A stretch of 45,176 bases of DNA from an uncultured Marmoricola sp. (GCA_937868075.1 CALMLL010000068.1:1-45176), one strand, 5' to 3'. Counted from the first letter of the stretch, positions 9,381 to 17,684 are shown. The notes: generated by a model not told the origin, from the letters alone. Numbers and translations are program-made.

Positions 9381-10058
9381 CTACTCCTCCAGTCCCACAA
9401 CTGCGCGGATTCGACGGAACCCGCCGGCCGGGTCGCGAGGGTGGAAGGCGATGGTCGGAATGCCCAACGCTTCGGCCCCCCTCACATTGGTCATCTGATC
9501 ATCGACGAACACCATCTGCGGGTAGTCAACATCTAGTCGTTGACGCATCAGGTCGTAAAGACGCGGGTGCGGTTTGAGCACCCCTTCGACCGAGCCGTCC
9601 ACGATCACGTCGACGTGGCCCAGGATCTCGATGCTGTCGATCCACTCCCGCGAATGGAACGCGCTCAGGTCGTTGGTGAGCACTCCTACGGGGATCCCGG
9701 CGGCCCTCGCGTCGTGGATGAGGCGACGCGCTTCGGGGCGCACCAGACCCGGATGCGGCGGGTCGTAGAGGTGGGCGATCATCTCGCGGATGTTCCCGTC
9801 GGGTTGTTCGCCTTCGTGTGCCCGGGCCCAGGCCTCGGCGCGACTGTGCCAGTAGTCCCGTTCGGTGATGTCCCCGGCCTGCAGCCGCTCCCATTCGGCG
9901 TCGGGATGCTCCGGTGGCGCGAACGGACCCCGCTCATGCAGGAGTTGGTACGCCGGCGAAGCGGGATCCGTGTTGGTGGCCAACTCGAACGGGGTGAGCA
10001 GGACCGGGCCGCCGAAGTCGAGCACCAACGCACGCCCGACTCCCACAGGTGCGCCCAC
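9381..10058 (-). CDS. HAD superfamily hydrolase
   Basis: A 225-residue HAD-fold protein. The start chosen is the GTG at 10058, which shares one base with the stop of the upstream zinc-ribbon gene (TAGTG). Visible motifs are LVLDFGGPVLLTP (motif I: the nucleophile Asp is present but the second Asp two residues on is replaced by Gly), GVLTNDLSAF (motif II), LKPHPRLYDLM (motif III lysine) and VFVDDQMTNVRGAEALG (motif IV). The altered motif I (DFGG) is seen in some HAD phosphatases and epoxide-hydrolase-like members. Its position in the aryl-phosphate operon makes dephosphorylation of a pathway intermediate attractive, but this is not shown. Confidence 0.85.
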   Translation of the reverse strand: MGAPVGVGRALVLDFGGPVLLTPFELATNTDPASPAYQLLHERGPFAPPEHPDAEWERLQAGDITERDYWHSRAEAWARAHEGEQPDGNIREMIAHLYDPPHPGLVRPEARRLIHDARAAGIPVGVLTNDLSAFHSREWIDSIEILGHVDVIVDGSVEGVLKPHPRLYDLMRQRLDVDYPQMVFVDDQMTNVRGAEALGIPTIAFHPRDPAGGFRRIRAVVGLEE

Positions 10059-10351
10059 TAGTGCTCGGGCTCTTCGATGATGGCGCGCTCGAAGAGCACC
10101 ACGTTGCCGGTCCAGTGGCAGCCCGCACACCAGGTCAAGAAGATCCGGTCGTGGGCCAGCCACCACTCCGAGGTCAGCCCGTGCTCGAGCCCGTGCCCGC
10201 ACATCGGACAGAACTTGGGCCGGTCGAGGAGGTGGCGGGCCGCGTCCGGGGCGAACCAGTCCCCCGCCGGAGGCAACTTGTGCGGATCCGGCGGGAGGCT
10301 GGTCAACGGGGTCGACTCCGACGAACCGGCCACGGAGTGGCGATCAGGCAC
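10058..10351 (-). CDS. Small zinc-ribbon protein of unknown function
   Basis: About 97 residues if started at the GTG at 10351, which overlaps the oxygenase stop by 8 nt; the GTG at 10333 is an alternative. Two CxxC pairs, CPMCGHGLEH and CAGCHWTG about 30 residues apart, form a probable zinc ribbon, preceded by DWFAPDAARHLLDRPKF. It lies between the Rieske oxygenase and HAD genes, overlapping both, so it is almost surely co-translated with them. It may be an assembly or metal-binding accessory of the oxygenase system. I do not recognise the family. Confidence 0.7.
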   Translation of the reverse strand: MPDRHSVAGSSESTPLTSLPPDPHKLPPAGDWFAPDAARHLLDRPKFCPMCGHGLEHGLTSEWWLAHDRIFLTWCAGCHWTGNVVLFERAIIEEPEH

Positions 10352-11594
10352 CGGCCTTCTCCCTCGCCACCGCGGCGTCGCGGTGCAGGGCGAGCAGGGT
10401 GTCCTTGATCGGGCTGTAGCGCATCGACCCGCCGGTGATCCACTGGTCGGTGAAGGCCACGCCGGCGCCGAACTTGTTCTTCTCACACGGCAGGTGGATG
10501 ACGTCGTGCTTCTCGCGAACCACACCCGGGGGGTCTTCGCCGTCCTCGACGGCCTGCATGGCCTCCTTGAACATCTTGCGCAGCATCGCGATGCCCTGGT
10601 CGGAGCGGCCGAGGTGCTCTTGGGACCGGTCGGTGACCGCACCCTGCGACACCCACGCCATCACGTCCTGGCCTTCGACGTAGTTGGTGATGAAGTTGCC
10701 GTCCTCGTCGAGCCACTCGTAGTTGTAGACCACAGGCCGCTCCTGCTTCTCCCAGGTGCCGCCTTCGGGGTGGTGTAGGGAGTAGAAGAGCTTCCAGGTG
10801 GTGGTGTCGTCGATCGGCACCCGGATCTGCATCTGGTCGATCCACTGCCCGCCCACGCGCATGCCGTAGGGGAACATCAGGGGGTGGCCGATGGCCCAGT
10901 CGTCGTCGGTGTCACTGTGTCCCTCGAGGACGCGGCGCTTGATGATGCCGTACTTGAACTCCTCGAAGGCCACCTTGATGTGCCGCTTCTGGAACGACTT
11001 GGGCGCCTCGAACCCTTCGGTCTTGCCGACGAAGTCGAAGTAGTAGCCGTGCAACCACTCCACGTGGTGAGGGTCGACGGAGTTCTCCATGATCTGGAAC
11101 CAGTTGCACGGCAGCGTGGCCACACCCACATCACGCAGACCATCGAGCACATAAACATCGAAGCGCGGCAACTCCGGGACCGGCGCCGGGCCGACGTACA
11201 CCCACACCATGCCGCCCATCGTCTGGGCCTGCCCGCTCTTGGCCTTGATCTTGTCGCGGAAGGTGGTGTTGTCGTTCTCGGCGGGCTGGTCGATGCACTG
11301 CCCGTCGAAGTCGAAGCGCCATCCGTGGTAGCCGCAGCGGATGCCGTCCTCGTGTACGACGCCGTAGGTCAGCGAAGCGCGGCGGTGCGGGCAGCGCTCG
11401 CCGATGATGCCGTAGCGACCCGAGGGGGTCTTGTAGAGGGTCCAGTCCTCACCGAGCAGTCTCACGGTTTTGCTGGGCCGGGAGTCGAAGTCCTGCTCGA
11501 AGGCGATGGGATACCAATAGCGGCGCAACAACTCTCCCATCGGAGTGCCGGGCCCGACCTGGGTCAGTTCTTCGTTCTGCTCGACGGTCAGCAT
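10344..11594 (-). CDS. Rieske non-heme iron oxygenase, alpha subunit (phthalate dioxygenase/VanA-like)
   Basis: A 416-residue oxygenase. The N-terminal Rieske domain has C68-P-H70 and C87-G-Y-H90 binding the 2Fe-2S centre. The catalytic domain holds the mononuclear iron ligands D174, H177 and H182 in the stretch NSVDPHHVEWLH; the third carboxylate ligand would lie in the C-terminal third. No beta subunit gene is present, which agrees with the homo-oligomeric phthalate-dioxygenase group; members hydroxylate rings, demethylate aryl ethers or oxidise side chains. Electrons probably come from the reductase at 8410. Placed between aryl phosphotransferase and phosphatase genes, it may act on a phosphorylated phenol. 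The substrate is unknown. Confidence 0.92.
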   Translation of the reverse strand: MLTVEQNEELTQVGPGTPMGELLRRYWYPIAFEQDFDSRPSKTVRLLGEDWTLYKTPSGRYGIIGERCPHRRASLTYGVVHEDGIRCGYHGWRFDFDGQCIDQPAENDNTTFRDKIKAKSGQAQTMGGMVWVYVGPAPVPELPRFDVYVLDGLRDVGVATLPCNWFQIMENSVDPHHVEWLHGYYFDFVGKTEGFEAPKSFQKRHIKVAFEEFKYGIIKRRVLEGHSDTDDDWAIGHPLMFPYGMRVGGQWIDQMQIRVPIDDTTTWKLFYSLHHPEGGTWEKQERPVVYNYEWLDEDGNFITNYVEGQDVMAWVSQGAVTDRSQEHLGRSDQGIAMLRKMFKEAMQAVEDGEDPPGVVREKHDVIHLPCEKNKFGAGVAFTDQWITGGSMRYSPIKDTLLALHRDAAVAREKAGA

Positions 11595-11644
11595 GGGTCT
11601 CTTCTTCTCTCTCGTGATCTGTCGTTGTCATGTGTCGGTTCCGA

Positions 11645-11710
11645 AGCGACGTGCGTCGCTCCTCTGCTAGGGAGATCGGGGCCGACCCGGTCGGGGGTCC
11701 GGGCCGACCC
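11645..11710 (-). other. Intercistronic hairpin and repeat region inside the catabolic unit
   Basis: In the 125-nt gap between the aryl-phosphotransferase alpha gene and the oxygenase gene, 11645-11660 is an inverted repeat (AGCGACG...CGTCGCT, 2- to 4-nt loop). The 10-mer GGGCCGACCC occurs at 11679-11688 and again 22 bp on at 11701-11710; a 6-bp palindrome, CCGACC-C-GGTCGG, overlaps the first copy. There is no T-run. These could be an RNA-processing or partial termination signal that sets oxygenase expression apart from the upstream genes, or a second promoter/operator. Confidence 0.4.
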
Positions 11711-11719
11711 GTCACCCGT

Positions 11720-13534
11720 TCACTCCAGGATCGTTACGGTCCCGGTGTTGCCATCGACGCGGAGCATCTGTCCGGTCTTGATCTTCGCGGTGCCGAAGGC
11801 CGTGCCTGTCACAGCAGGCAGGCCGTACTCACGGCACACGATGGCGGCGTGACTCATCATTCCGCCGACATCGGTCACGGTCGCTTTGATCTTGCCGAAG
11901 ACCGGCGCCCAACTGGGCGCGGTCAGCGGTGCCACCAAGATGTCGCCCTCCTCCAGGTCGGCGATCTCGTCGGCGCTGAAGATCACCCGAGCCGGCCCTT
12001 CGACCAGACCAGGCGAGGCCGCAAAGCCGGTGAGCACGCCCTCTTGGCCTTCGCCGTCGCCCGAGCGCAGCCACGCCGAGACCGAGTCGGAGGTGATCCC
12101 CCACAACATCACGGTGAACGGTTCGGTGACCACCTCCGGCGGGATGCCGAGGGCCGGAGGCGCGGTCCAGGCCTTGAGCGCGTCAAGGGTGGCTCGACGG
12201 GCGTCGATCCGGGCGGGCCAACGACCCGGGCCGGCCGAGGGGGCACCCACGGACCAACCCGAGTAGAGGTCGAAGATCGCCTCGGCGACCTCGTACTTCT
12301 TCATCATGAAGACGTCGTCGACCTTGGCGATGAAGCCTGCCTTGACGAACACTTCGCCGATGTCGCGCATCTTGCGCCAGATCACCGAGTGGGCCCAGTG
12401 CTCGACGTAGAAGTTGTGGTTCTCCACGTACGGGAACACCGTGCGGGAGAGCCCCAGCTTGCCGTCGAAGGCCTCGCGGTCCTCGTCGCTGTCGAGCAGG
12501 TCGCGATACTCCGAGACCACTCGGTCGCGCTCGACGTGCAGGGCCTCGACGGGGCGGTTGAGGTCGACGCCCTCTTGAACCTTGGTGATGTAGTTGCCGA
12601 TGTAGCCGAAGGGCACCTCGACGTTTTGGATCCAGATCTTGTCGGAGTGGTAGAAGCCCGATCCGGTCGAGAAGTTGAACCACGGCTCAGCCGCCTTGTC
12701 CCACTCCGCGATCCAGGCTCGACCGACTTCGTCTTCCTTCAACAGGGCGCACGTGGTGTCGACATCACCGGAGGTGAAGCGGTCGGCGATGCCCGAACTC
12801 ACCGCGAGGCGAGCCAGCTTCTTCAGCTCGTCGTCGGGACGGAACAGGTCGACATCCACACCGGCCACCATCTTGGCGATCGCCAGATCCGGGATGTTGG
12901 GGAAGGCGGCCTTGCAGAACCCGAAGAAGTCCAGGTAGGCCGCATAGCCCAGGTTGAGGAACTCGAAGTGGTGCTGCCACAGCGTCACCACGGAGTCCAG
13001 GAGCCGGTGGTAGTTGGCGATGAGGTCGGCACCCGAGCCCTTGCCGGCGCCGGAGGTGATGACCTCCATGGGCTCCATCTCCGGCAGTGAGGAGAACTCA
13101 AGATCCGCCATCGTGCCGACGAGCGCACGCAGCTTGACCAGCCAGTCGGCGTACAACGCGTCCCAGTTGGCGAAGTAGTGACCGGCGCGCTCCATGAAGT
13201 GCGGAACCCGACCCTCGATGTCCTCGACAGGTGCCGGGACCGGGGAGAGGTACACGTAGCCGTTGAGGATGCGGTAGTCGACGCCGTAGGCGGGGGGAAT
13301 GAGGTAGTGGCGGGTGTTGTACTGACCCAGCGAGGCGATCGCCACCTCGAAGATCGAGGCGTCCCACGGGGTCAACGCCTCGGGCCAGTGCACCCCGTCT
13401 TGGAACCAGAACCCCGAGTCCTCGTAGTCACGCCGAGCCTCGGTGAACAGTGACGAATAGGAATAGAGCTCCTCCCAGCCATCTGCCCCTTCCGGGGTCT
13501 CGATGTCAAAGGGGCTAGCGAAACGATCAGCCAT
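11720..13534 (-). CDS. Phenylphosphate-synthase-like alpha subunit (PEP-utilizing phosphohistidine domain)
   Basis: A 604-residue protein started at the ATG at 13534 (MADRFASPFDIETPEGADG). The last 120 residues are a swivelling phosphohistidine domain of the PEP-synthase family, with the carrier histidine at about residue 562 in GGMMSHAAIVCREYGLPAV. The first roughly 480 residues are a large domain presumed to bind the acceptor, and there is no PEP/pyruvate barrel. Size and His position match the alpha subunit of phenylphosphate synthase (about 70 kDa, His569 in Thauera, recalled from the literature), which phosphorylates phenol from ATP with release of AMP and phosphate. The partner ATP-binding subunit is 80 bp upstream. 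Related pairs act in aerobic 4-cresol and acetovanillone catabolism. Confidence 0.85.
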   Translation of the reverse strand: MADRFASPFDIETPEGADGWEELYSYSSLFTEARRDYEDSGFWFQDGVHWPEALTPWDASIFEVAIASLGQYNTRHYLIPPAYGVDYRILNGYVYLSPVPAPVEDIEGRVPHFMERAGHYFANWDALYADWLVKLRALVGTMADLEFSSLPEMEPMEVITSGAGKGSGADLIANYHRLLDSVVTLWQHHFEFLNLGYAAYLDFFGFCKAAFPNIPDLAIAKMVAGVDVDLFRPDDELKKLARLAVSSGIADRFTSGDVDTTCALLKEDEVGRAWIAEWDKAAEPWFNFSTGSGFYHSDKIWIQNVEVPFGYIGNYITKVQEGVDLNRPVEALHVERDRVVSEYRDLLDSDEDREAFDGKLGLSRTVFPYVENHNFYVEHWAHSVIWRKMRDIGEVFVKAGFIAKVDDVFMMKKYEVAEAIFDLYSGWSVGAPSAGPGRWPARIDARRATLDALKAWTAPPALGIPPEVVTEPFTVMLWGITSDSVSAWLRSGDGEGQEGVLTGFAASPGLVEGPARVIFSADEIADLEEGDILVAPLTAPSWAPVFGKIKATVTDVGGMMSHAAIVCREYGLPAVTGTAFGTAKIKTGQMLRVDGNTGTVTILE

Positions 13535-13614
13535 GCAAGTCCTCCAAGTGGTGGGTCCGCGACGGACCAGGATCAACAATCCCGCCGAGTTCGGGACGAG
13601 TTCTCGAAGTAGCG

Positions 13615-14691
13615 CTACCCCTTTCGTGAATACAACGGGTTGACGAGGGTGTCGACGATGCTGGACATGAGGTTCTTGGGTGCCCCCACCGTGTTCGCCT
13701 TGTTGCTCCACACCGTTTCCGGCCGGGCCTGGAGCAGCACGATGTTGTCGCCCTCGGGAAGGTCGAGGTCGACGGCCCATTCGATGTCCTGGGGTCGCCC
13801 GTAGTGCTTCTCGGCGGCCCGGGCCAACTTGGCGATGCGGACGATCTCACCATCGCTCAGGCACGGAGCCGTGGCCTTCTCCTGGTCCAGTTCGACCCGC
13901 TCGATGTGGTCGCCGTCGAGGAGGTAGGCGTGGGCCTTGGGCGAGATCGTGCGCCGGGTGATGTGCCACATCACCTTGTCGACCAGGTAGTTGTCCGGGG
14001 TGACGTCGCCGGAGACGACGCCTTCACCGAAGCCCCAGGCACCGTCGATGCAGATGCTGGACCGGTCACCGCTGGTCGGATCGAGGGTGAAGGCCACACC
14101 AGCCGCCCGCGGATGCACCATCTTCTGCACCGCCACCGCCATCTCGACCTGCGGGTGGTCGTACCCCATCTCGGTGCGGTAGGCGATCGCCCGGTCGGTG
14201 AACAGGCTCACCCAGCAGGCCCGGACCTTCTCCAGAACCTCGTCGGCGCCGCGCACCCACAAGAAGGTGTCGTGCTCACCGGCGAAGGAGGCATCGGGGG
14301 TGTCTTCGGCGGTGGCCGAGGAGCGTACGGCGACGGGAACGTCCTTCATCCCGCACCGCTCCTCAAGGGCCGCGTAAGCCACGCGGATCGACTCTTGGAC
14401 GTCCTCGGGGATCTCCCAGCGGCGGACCATCTTGCGGGCCTGCTTGCCGGCCTTGCGCAGGCCCTTGGTGTCACCGATCTCGACCGCGGCCAGCATGTCG
14501 GTCAGCTCGCCGTAGTCGGTGGCGGCCGCCCGTGCAGCCTCATAGGCGGCGATCGTGACCGCGAACCCCGGCGGGACCGGCAGCCCCGCCTGGCTCATGA
14601 TGCCGAGGGAGGCGCACTTGCCACCAACGATCGCGTAGTGCTCGGCGGGCATCGTGCTGAACTTGACCACGTGCGGTCGGGCGGTACTCAT
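13615..14691 (-). CDS. Phenylphosphate-synthase-like beta subunit (PEP/pyruvate-binding ATP-grasp domain)
   Basis: A 358-residue stand-alone ATP-binding domain of the pyruvate phosphate dikinase/PEP synthase family. Motifs: VGGKCASLG (22-30), GLPVPPGFAVT, VRSSATAED (122-130), GFGEGVVSG (221-229) and IVLLQARPETVWS near residue 322. It ends where the swivel domain would begin in PEP synthase. Length matches the 40-kDa subunit of phenylphosphate synthase. ATP would load pyrophosphate/phosphate on the histidine of the alpha subunit encoded next. The ATG at 14691 shares one base with the stop of the phosphatase gene (TGATG); an in-frame TTG at 14694 is the only close alternative. Confidence 0.88.
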   Translation of the reverse strand: MSTARPHVVKFSTMPAEHYAIVGGKCASLGIMSQAGLPVPPGFAVTIAAYEAARAAATDYGELTDMLAAVEIGDTKGLRKAGKQARKMVRRWEIPEDVQESIRVAYAALEERCGMKDVPVAVRSSATAEDTPDASFAGEHDTFLWVRGADEVLEKVRACWVSLFTDRAIAYRTEMGYDHPQVEMAVAVQKMVHPRAAGVAFTLDPTSGDRSSICIDGAWGFGEGVVSGDVTPDNYLVDKVMWHITRRTISPKAHAYLLDGDHIERVELDQEKATAPCLSDGEIVRIAKLARAAEKHYGRPQDIEWAVDLDLPEGDNIVLLQARPETVWSNKANTVGAPKNLMSSIVDTLVNPLYSRKG

Positions 14692-15770
14692 CAATCCTCC
14701 CCAGGGGATGCGGTGTCGAATCGGGGATCAAGGTTCGGTGGGAGTGCGTCGAGGTCGGGGATGGCGACCTCTTGGACACGGTTGCGATAGAGGATCAAGG
14801 CGGTGTGGCCGCCTTCGAGCAACCGGATCCGGACGAACTCGGTGTTGAAAGGCTCACCAGGGTCGTAGCCCAATGCCGTGGTGGCGAAGGCCCGGATCGG
14901 ACCCGAGTGGGTGGCCACCACGATCTGGTCGGCCGAGGTGTTGGCCTGCAAGGTCAGCAGTCCTCGCCAGAACCGGCGCACGCAGGTGACCGGGGGCTCG
15001 AAGTGGAGCATCGGCATCGTCAACCAGTGGGTGATCGGATCACCGCCGGCCTGCTGGATCCCCCAGAACCGGTCGACGTCGACGAGCCAGCCGGGTCGCT
15101 CGCCCAGGCCGATGCGCTCGTACTTCTCCATCACCTTGTGGTAGAGCCGGAAGGCCGAGGTGACGTCGCGCGGGCCGTCGGGAGTCATCACCGCGAAGTT
15201 GCGGAAGTTGGCGTCGTCGTGGAGTTCGGAGACGTCGGCCTCACGACCGAACAGGCGGATGTTGTCCAGGAGTCCCCGCCGCACATGCTCGGCGGTCTGG
15301 CGGGCGCGGTTGGTGGGGGCACACACCAACTCGACGTGCATGCCAGTCATCACCCGGCGGGCGAGTTCCTGGCCGCGTCGATGCGCCTGCCAGGCGCCGA
15401 GCGGGGTGAGACCGGATTCGGCCGAGTAGCCCTGAGTCTCACCGTGCCGGATCAGATAGACGTCGGTCTTCACCGAGGCCAGTTGGTCGCGGCGCTCCGG
15501 GACGATCTCCTTGGTGCGGGTGACCTCGGCCCATGCCCGACTGGTGCCGACCTCTTGGCCGTGGAAGGTCGGCGGTGCGTCGAGTTGGGGGTGGATCGTG
15601 GTCTCACGGGAGCGGAACCGACGAAGGTAGAGCGGAAGGTCATCCTCGTCGCGAGTCAGATGGGCATCGGCCTTGGATGCATCGGCCGCACTCTTCTGGC
15701 GCGCCTGGTGGCGTTGGAGGTACGCCGGCGCGTCTGGACGCTCGGTGCGCGGCAGGTTGACGTCGTTCAT
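14691..15770 (-). CDS. Histidine phosphatase superfamily protein with N-terminal extension
   Basis: A 359-residue protein whose catalytic domain (about 103-350) has the branch-1 signature LIRHGET (H109 is the phosphoryl acceptor) and the second histidine in ATHSGP (H288). The first 100 residues are an extension rich in Arg, Asp and Glu that I do not recognise. The gene overlaps both neighbours: ATGA with the upstream dioxygenase and TGATG with the downstream ATP-binding subunit. In an operon that makes aryl phosphates, the likely role is removing the phosphate after the ring is oxidised, like the phosphatase step of the 4-cresol (cre) pathway. Specificity is inferred only. Confidence 0.85.
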   Translation of the reverse strand: MNDVNLPRTERPDAPAYLQRHQARQKSAADASKADAHLTRDEDDLPLYLRRFRSRETTIHPQLDAPPTFHGQEVGTSRAWAEVTRTKEIVPERRDQLASVKTDVYLIRHGETQGYSAESGLTPLGAWQAHRRGQELARRVMTGMHVELVCAPTNRARQTAEHVRRGLLDNIRLFGREADVSELHDDANFRNFAVMTPDGPRDVTSAFRLYHKVMEKYERIGLGERPGWLVDVDRFWGIQQAGGDPITHWLTMPMLHFEPPVTCVRRFWRGLLTLQANTSADQIVVATHSGPIRAFATTALGYDPGEPFNTEFVRIRLLEGGHTALILYRNRVQEVAIPDLDALPPNLDPRFDTASPGED

Positions 15771-16678
15771 GAGTGCACCGTCAAGAACTTCTGGTTGACC
15801 ACTCCGTCGTAGTAGAAGAGGGCCCGACCCATCTCCGCCTCCGTCCAGGTGACGGGCTCACTGTCCGGGTCGACCCAGTAACCACCGGTGAACATCTCGT
15901 TGCGGTTGCCGACCGGATCGAAGAAATAGAGGCACTGACCACGGGTGACCCCGTGACGCGTGGGGTTGGTCTCGATGTTGACCCCGTGATAGGCGCACAC
16001 GTCGGCGGCGGTGCGCAGGTCGTTCCAACCGTCCACCCAGAAGGCGAAGTGGTGGAGGCCGTGGTTGGGGCCGGTGATCAAGGCGATGTCGTGGGAGCGG
16101 TGGGAGACCTCGAGCCAGGTGGCGATCTTGAAGCCGTCATCGGCCAGCACCTGCTCGGTCAGCCGGAAGTCGAGATGGTCGACGAGGAAGGCGGTGACGT
16201 GGTCGACCTCTTCGGCGGTCAAGAAGATGTGGTCGATGCGGGGCGGCGCCATGCCGGTCAGCCCCATCGGCCGCGGCGGCGGGTTGGTCTGCGGCAACAG
16301 GTTGCCGACCTGCTGCATCCCGTGCACCAACTCCATGGTGTGCCCGCTGGGGAGGTCGAAGCGGATCGATTCGCCGTGCCCGGGCGCCCAGTCCCCGTCG
16401 GCGTACCGCTTGACGGCGACGCCGGCGGCCTCCAACCGAGCCTGGTACAGATCGAGGTCGGAGGCGTCGGTGACCTTGAAACCGACGTGGTTGAGCCCAT
16501 GGGTCGGCTCCAAGGTGAGCACGACCGAGTGGTGTTGATGCTCGTCCCAGCACTTGAGGAACACCCGGTTGGGCTCACGGGCAGTCTCGATCATCCCGAC
16601 GACCTCGACGTAGTACGCCGTGGCCAACTCGAGGTCCGGGACGCGGATCTCGACGTGGGACAGACGCAGGATGCTCAT
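15767..16678 (-). CDS. Catechol 2,3-dioxygenase-like type I extradiol dioxygenase (copy 1)
   Basis: A 303-residue two-domain VOC-fold enzyme that should open a catechol ring next to the hydroxyls with O2. Predicted iron ligands are H150 (RIDHIFL), H210 (GLHHFAF) and E261 (NRNEMFTGG); Y251 (CLYFFDP) is the conserved second-shell residue. Spacing matches XylE. It is a clear paralogue of the gene at 16746, sharing long motifs such as LKCWDE and GESIRF, so the pair arose by duplication. It overlaps the phosphatase gene by 4 nt. Confidence 0.92.
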   Translation of the reverse strand: MSILRLSHVEIRVPDLELATAYYVEVVGMIETAREPNRVFLKCWDEHQHHSVVLTLEPTHGLNHVGFKVTDASDLDLYQARLEAAGVAVKRYADGDWAPGHGESIRFDLPSGHTMELVHGMQQVGNLLPQTNPPPRPMGLTGMAPPRIDHIFLTAEEVDHVTAFLVDHLDFRLTEQVLADDGFKIATWLEVSHRSHDIALITGPNHGLHHFAFWVDGWNDLRTAADVCAYHGVNIETNPTRHGVTRGQCLYFFDPVGNRNEMFTGGYWVDPDSEPVTWTEAEMGRALFYYDGVVNQKFLTVHS

Positions 16679-16745
16679 CGGTTCTCCTTGCTGGTCGCGG
16701 TGTCGATCCGGGTCGCGCGGTGAAGGTGACTCATGGGCGCGGTCA

Positions 16746-17669
16746 TCACGTGTGCACCTTCATGAAGCGCTCGTTGAGTTCGCCTTCGTAGTAGAAGACC
16801 GCGCGCCCGATGTTGTCCTCGGTCCACGTGATCGTGGGGAAGTCGGGGTCGGGGCGATAGCCGCCGGTGAACACCTCGTTGCGAGTGCCCAGGGGGTCGA
16901 AGAAATAGATCGTGGACCCGCGGGTGATGCCGTGGCGGGTCGGGCCGACGTCGAGCTGGATCCCGTTGTAGGCCAAGATGTCGGCCGCATCCCGCACGTC
17001 GTCCCAGTCATCGAGCCAGTAGGCGAAGTGGTGCAGGCCTCCGTTGGGTCCGTGCACGATGGCCAGGTCGTGGGGTGAGTGCGAGCGCTCCATCCACGTG
17101 GCCATCTGGTGGCCGTTGCCGTCAAGCAACTGCTCGGTGATCCGGAACCCGAGCACATCCATGTAGAACTGGGTGGCCTCGCCGACCTCCTCGGCGGTCA
17201 GCAGCAGGTGATCCATGCGCGGTGGCGAGATCACTCCAGGGCGACCCGGGTCGCCGTCGGGGTGCCACATCTCGGGGTTCAGCAGGCCACGGGTCGTGCC
17301 GATCTTCTCGACGTCATGAACCAGTTCGACCACGTGGCCGCTCGGACTGGCGAACCGGATGCTCTCGCCCTGCCCGAGCGAATCCCCTTTGCTCTGGCGC
17401 TGGACCGGCAGTCCGAAGCGGGCCACGGCGTTCTCGAGTTCGGCCAGGTCATCCTCCTTCTGCACTTTGAAGGAGACCTGGTCGAAGCCCACACGCGGGG
17501 CGTAGCGCAGACGCAGGGAGTGGTGGTCGACCTCGTCCCAGCACTTGAGGTAGACCGAGTCCTCGTCGCGAGCCACCTCGAGCATCCCGATGACCTCGGT
17601 GTAGTACGCGGTCGCCAGGTCGAGGTCGGTCACGGCGACGTCGACATGCGCCAGGCGAAGGATTCCCAT
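16746..17669 (-). CDS. Catechol 2,3-dioxygenase-like type I extradiol dioxygenase (copy 2)
   Basis: A 307-residue extradiol dioxygenase, first gene of the leftward unit. Ligands H154 (RMDHLLL), H214 (GLHHFAY) and E265 (TRNEVFTGG) and Y255 fall at nearly the positions known for XylE (153, 214, 265 and 255). It diverges mainly in the loop at residues 120-150. Two such enzymes in one operon may prefer differently substituted catechols, or one may protect against substrate inactivation. The start ATG at 17669 lies 16 nt from a perfect inverted repeat that probably controls it. Confidence 0.92.
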   Translation of the reverse strand: MGILRLAHVDVAVTDLDLATAYYTEVIGMLEVARDEDSVYLKCWDEVDHHSLRLRYAPRVGFDQVSFKVQKEDDLAELENAVARFGLPVQRQSKGDSLGQGESIRFASPSGHVVELVHDVEKIGTTRGLLNPEMWHPDGDPGRPGVISPPRMDHLLLTAEEVGEATQFYMDVLGFRITEQLLDGNGHQMATWMERSHSPHDLAIVHGPNGGLHHFAYWLDDWDDVRDAADILAYNGIQLDVGPTRHGITRGSTIYFFDPLGTRNEVFTGGYRPDPDFPTITWTEDNIGRAVFYYEGELNERFMKVHT

Positions 17670-17684
17670 GACCAGACGTTAGGT

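Noticed and set aside
11720..14691. A PEP synthase gene broken by a frameshift
   Set aside because: The two parts are separated by 80 bp with their own starts, the second has a 480-residue domain before the His domain, and the PEP barrel is absent. Sizes match the phenylphosphate synthase subunits.
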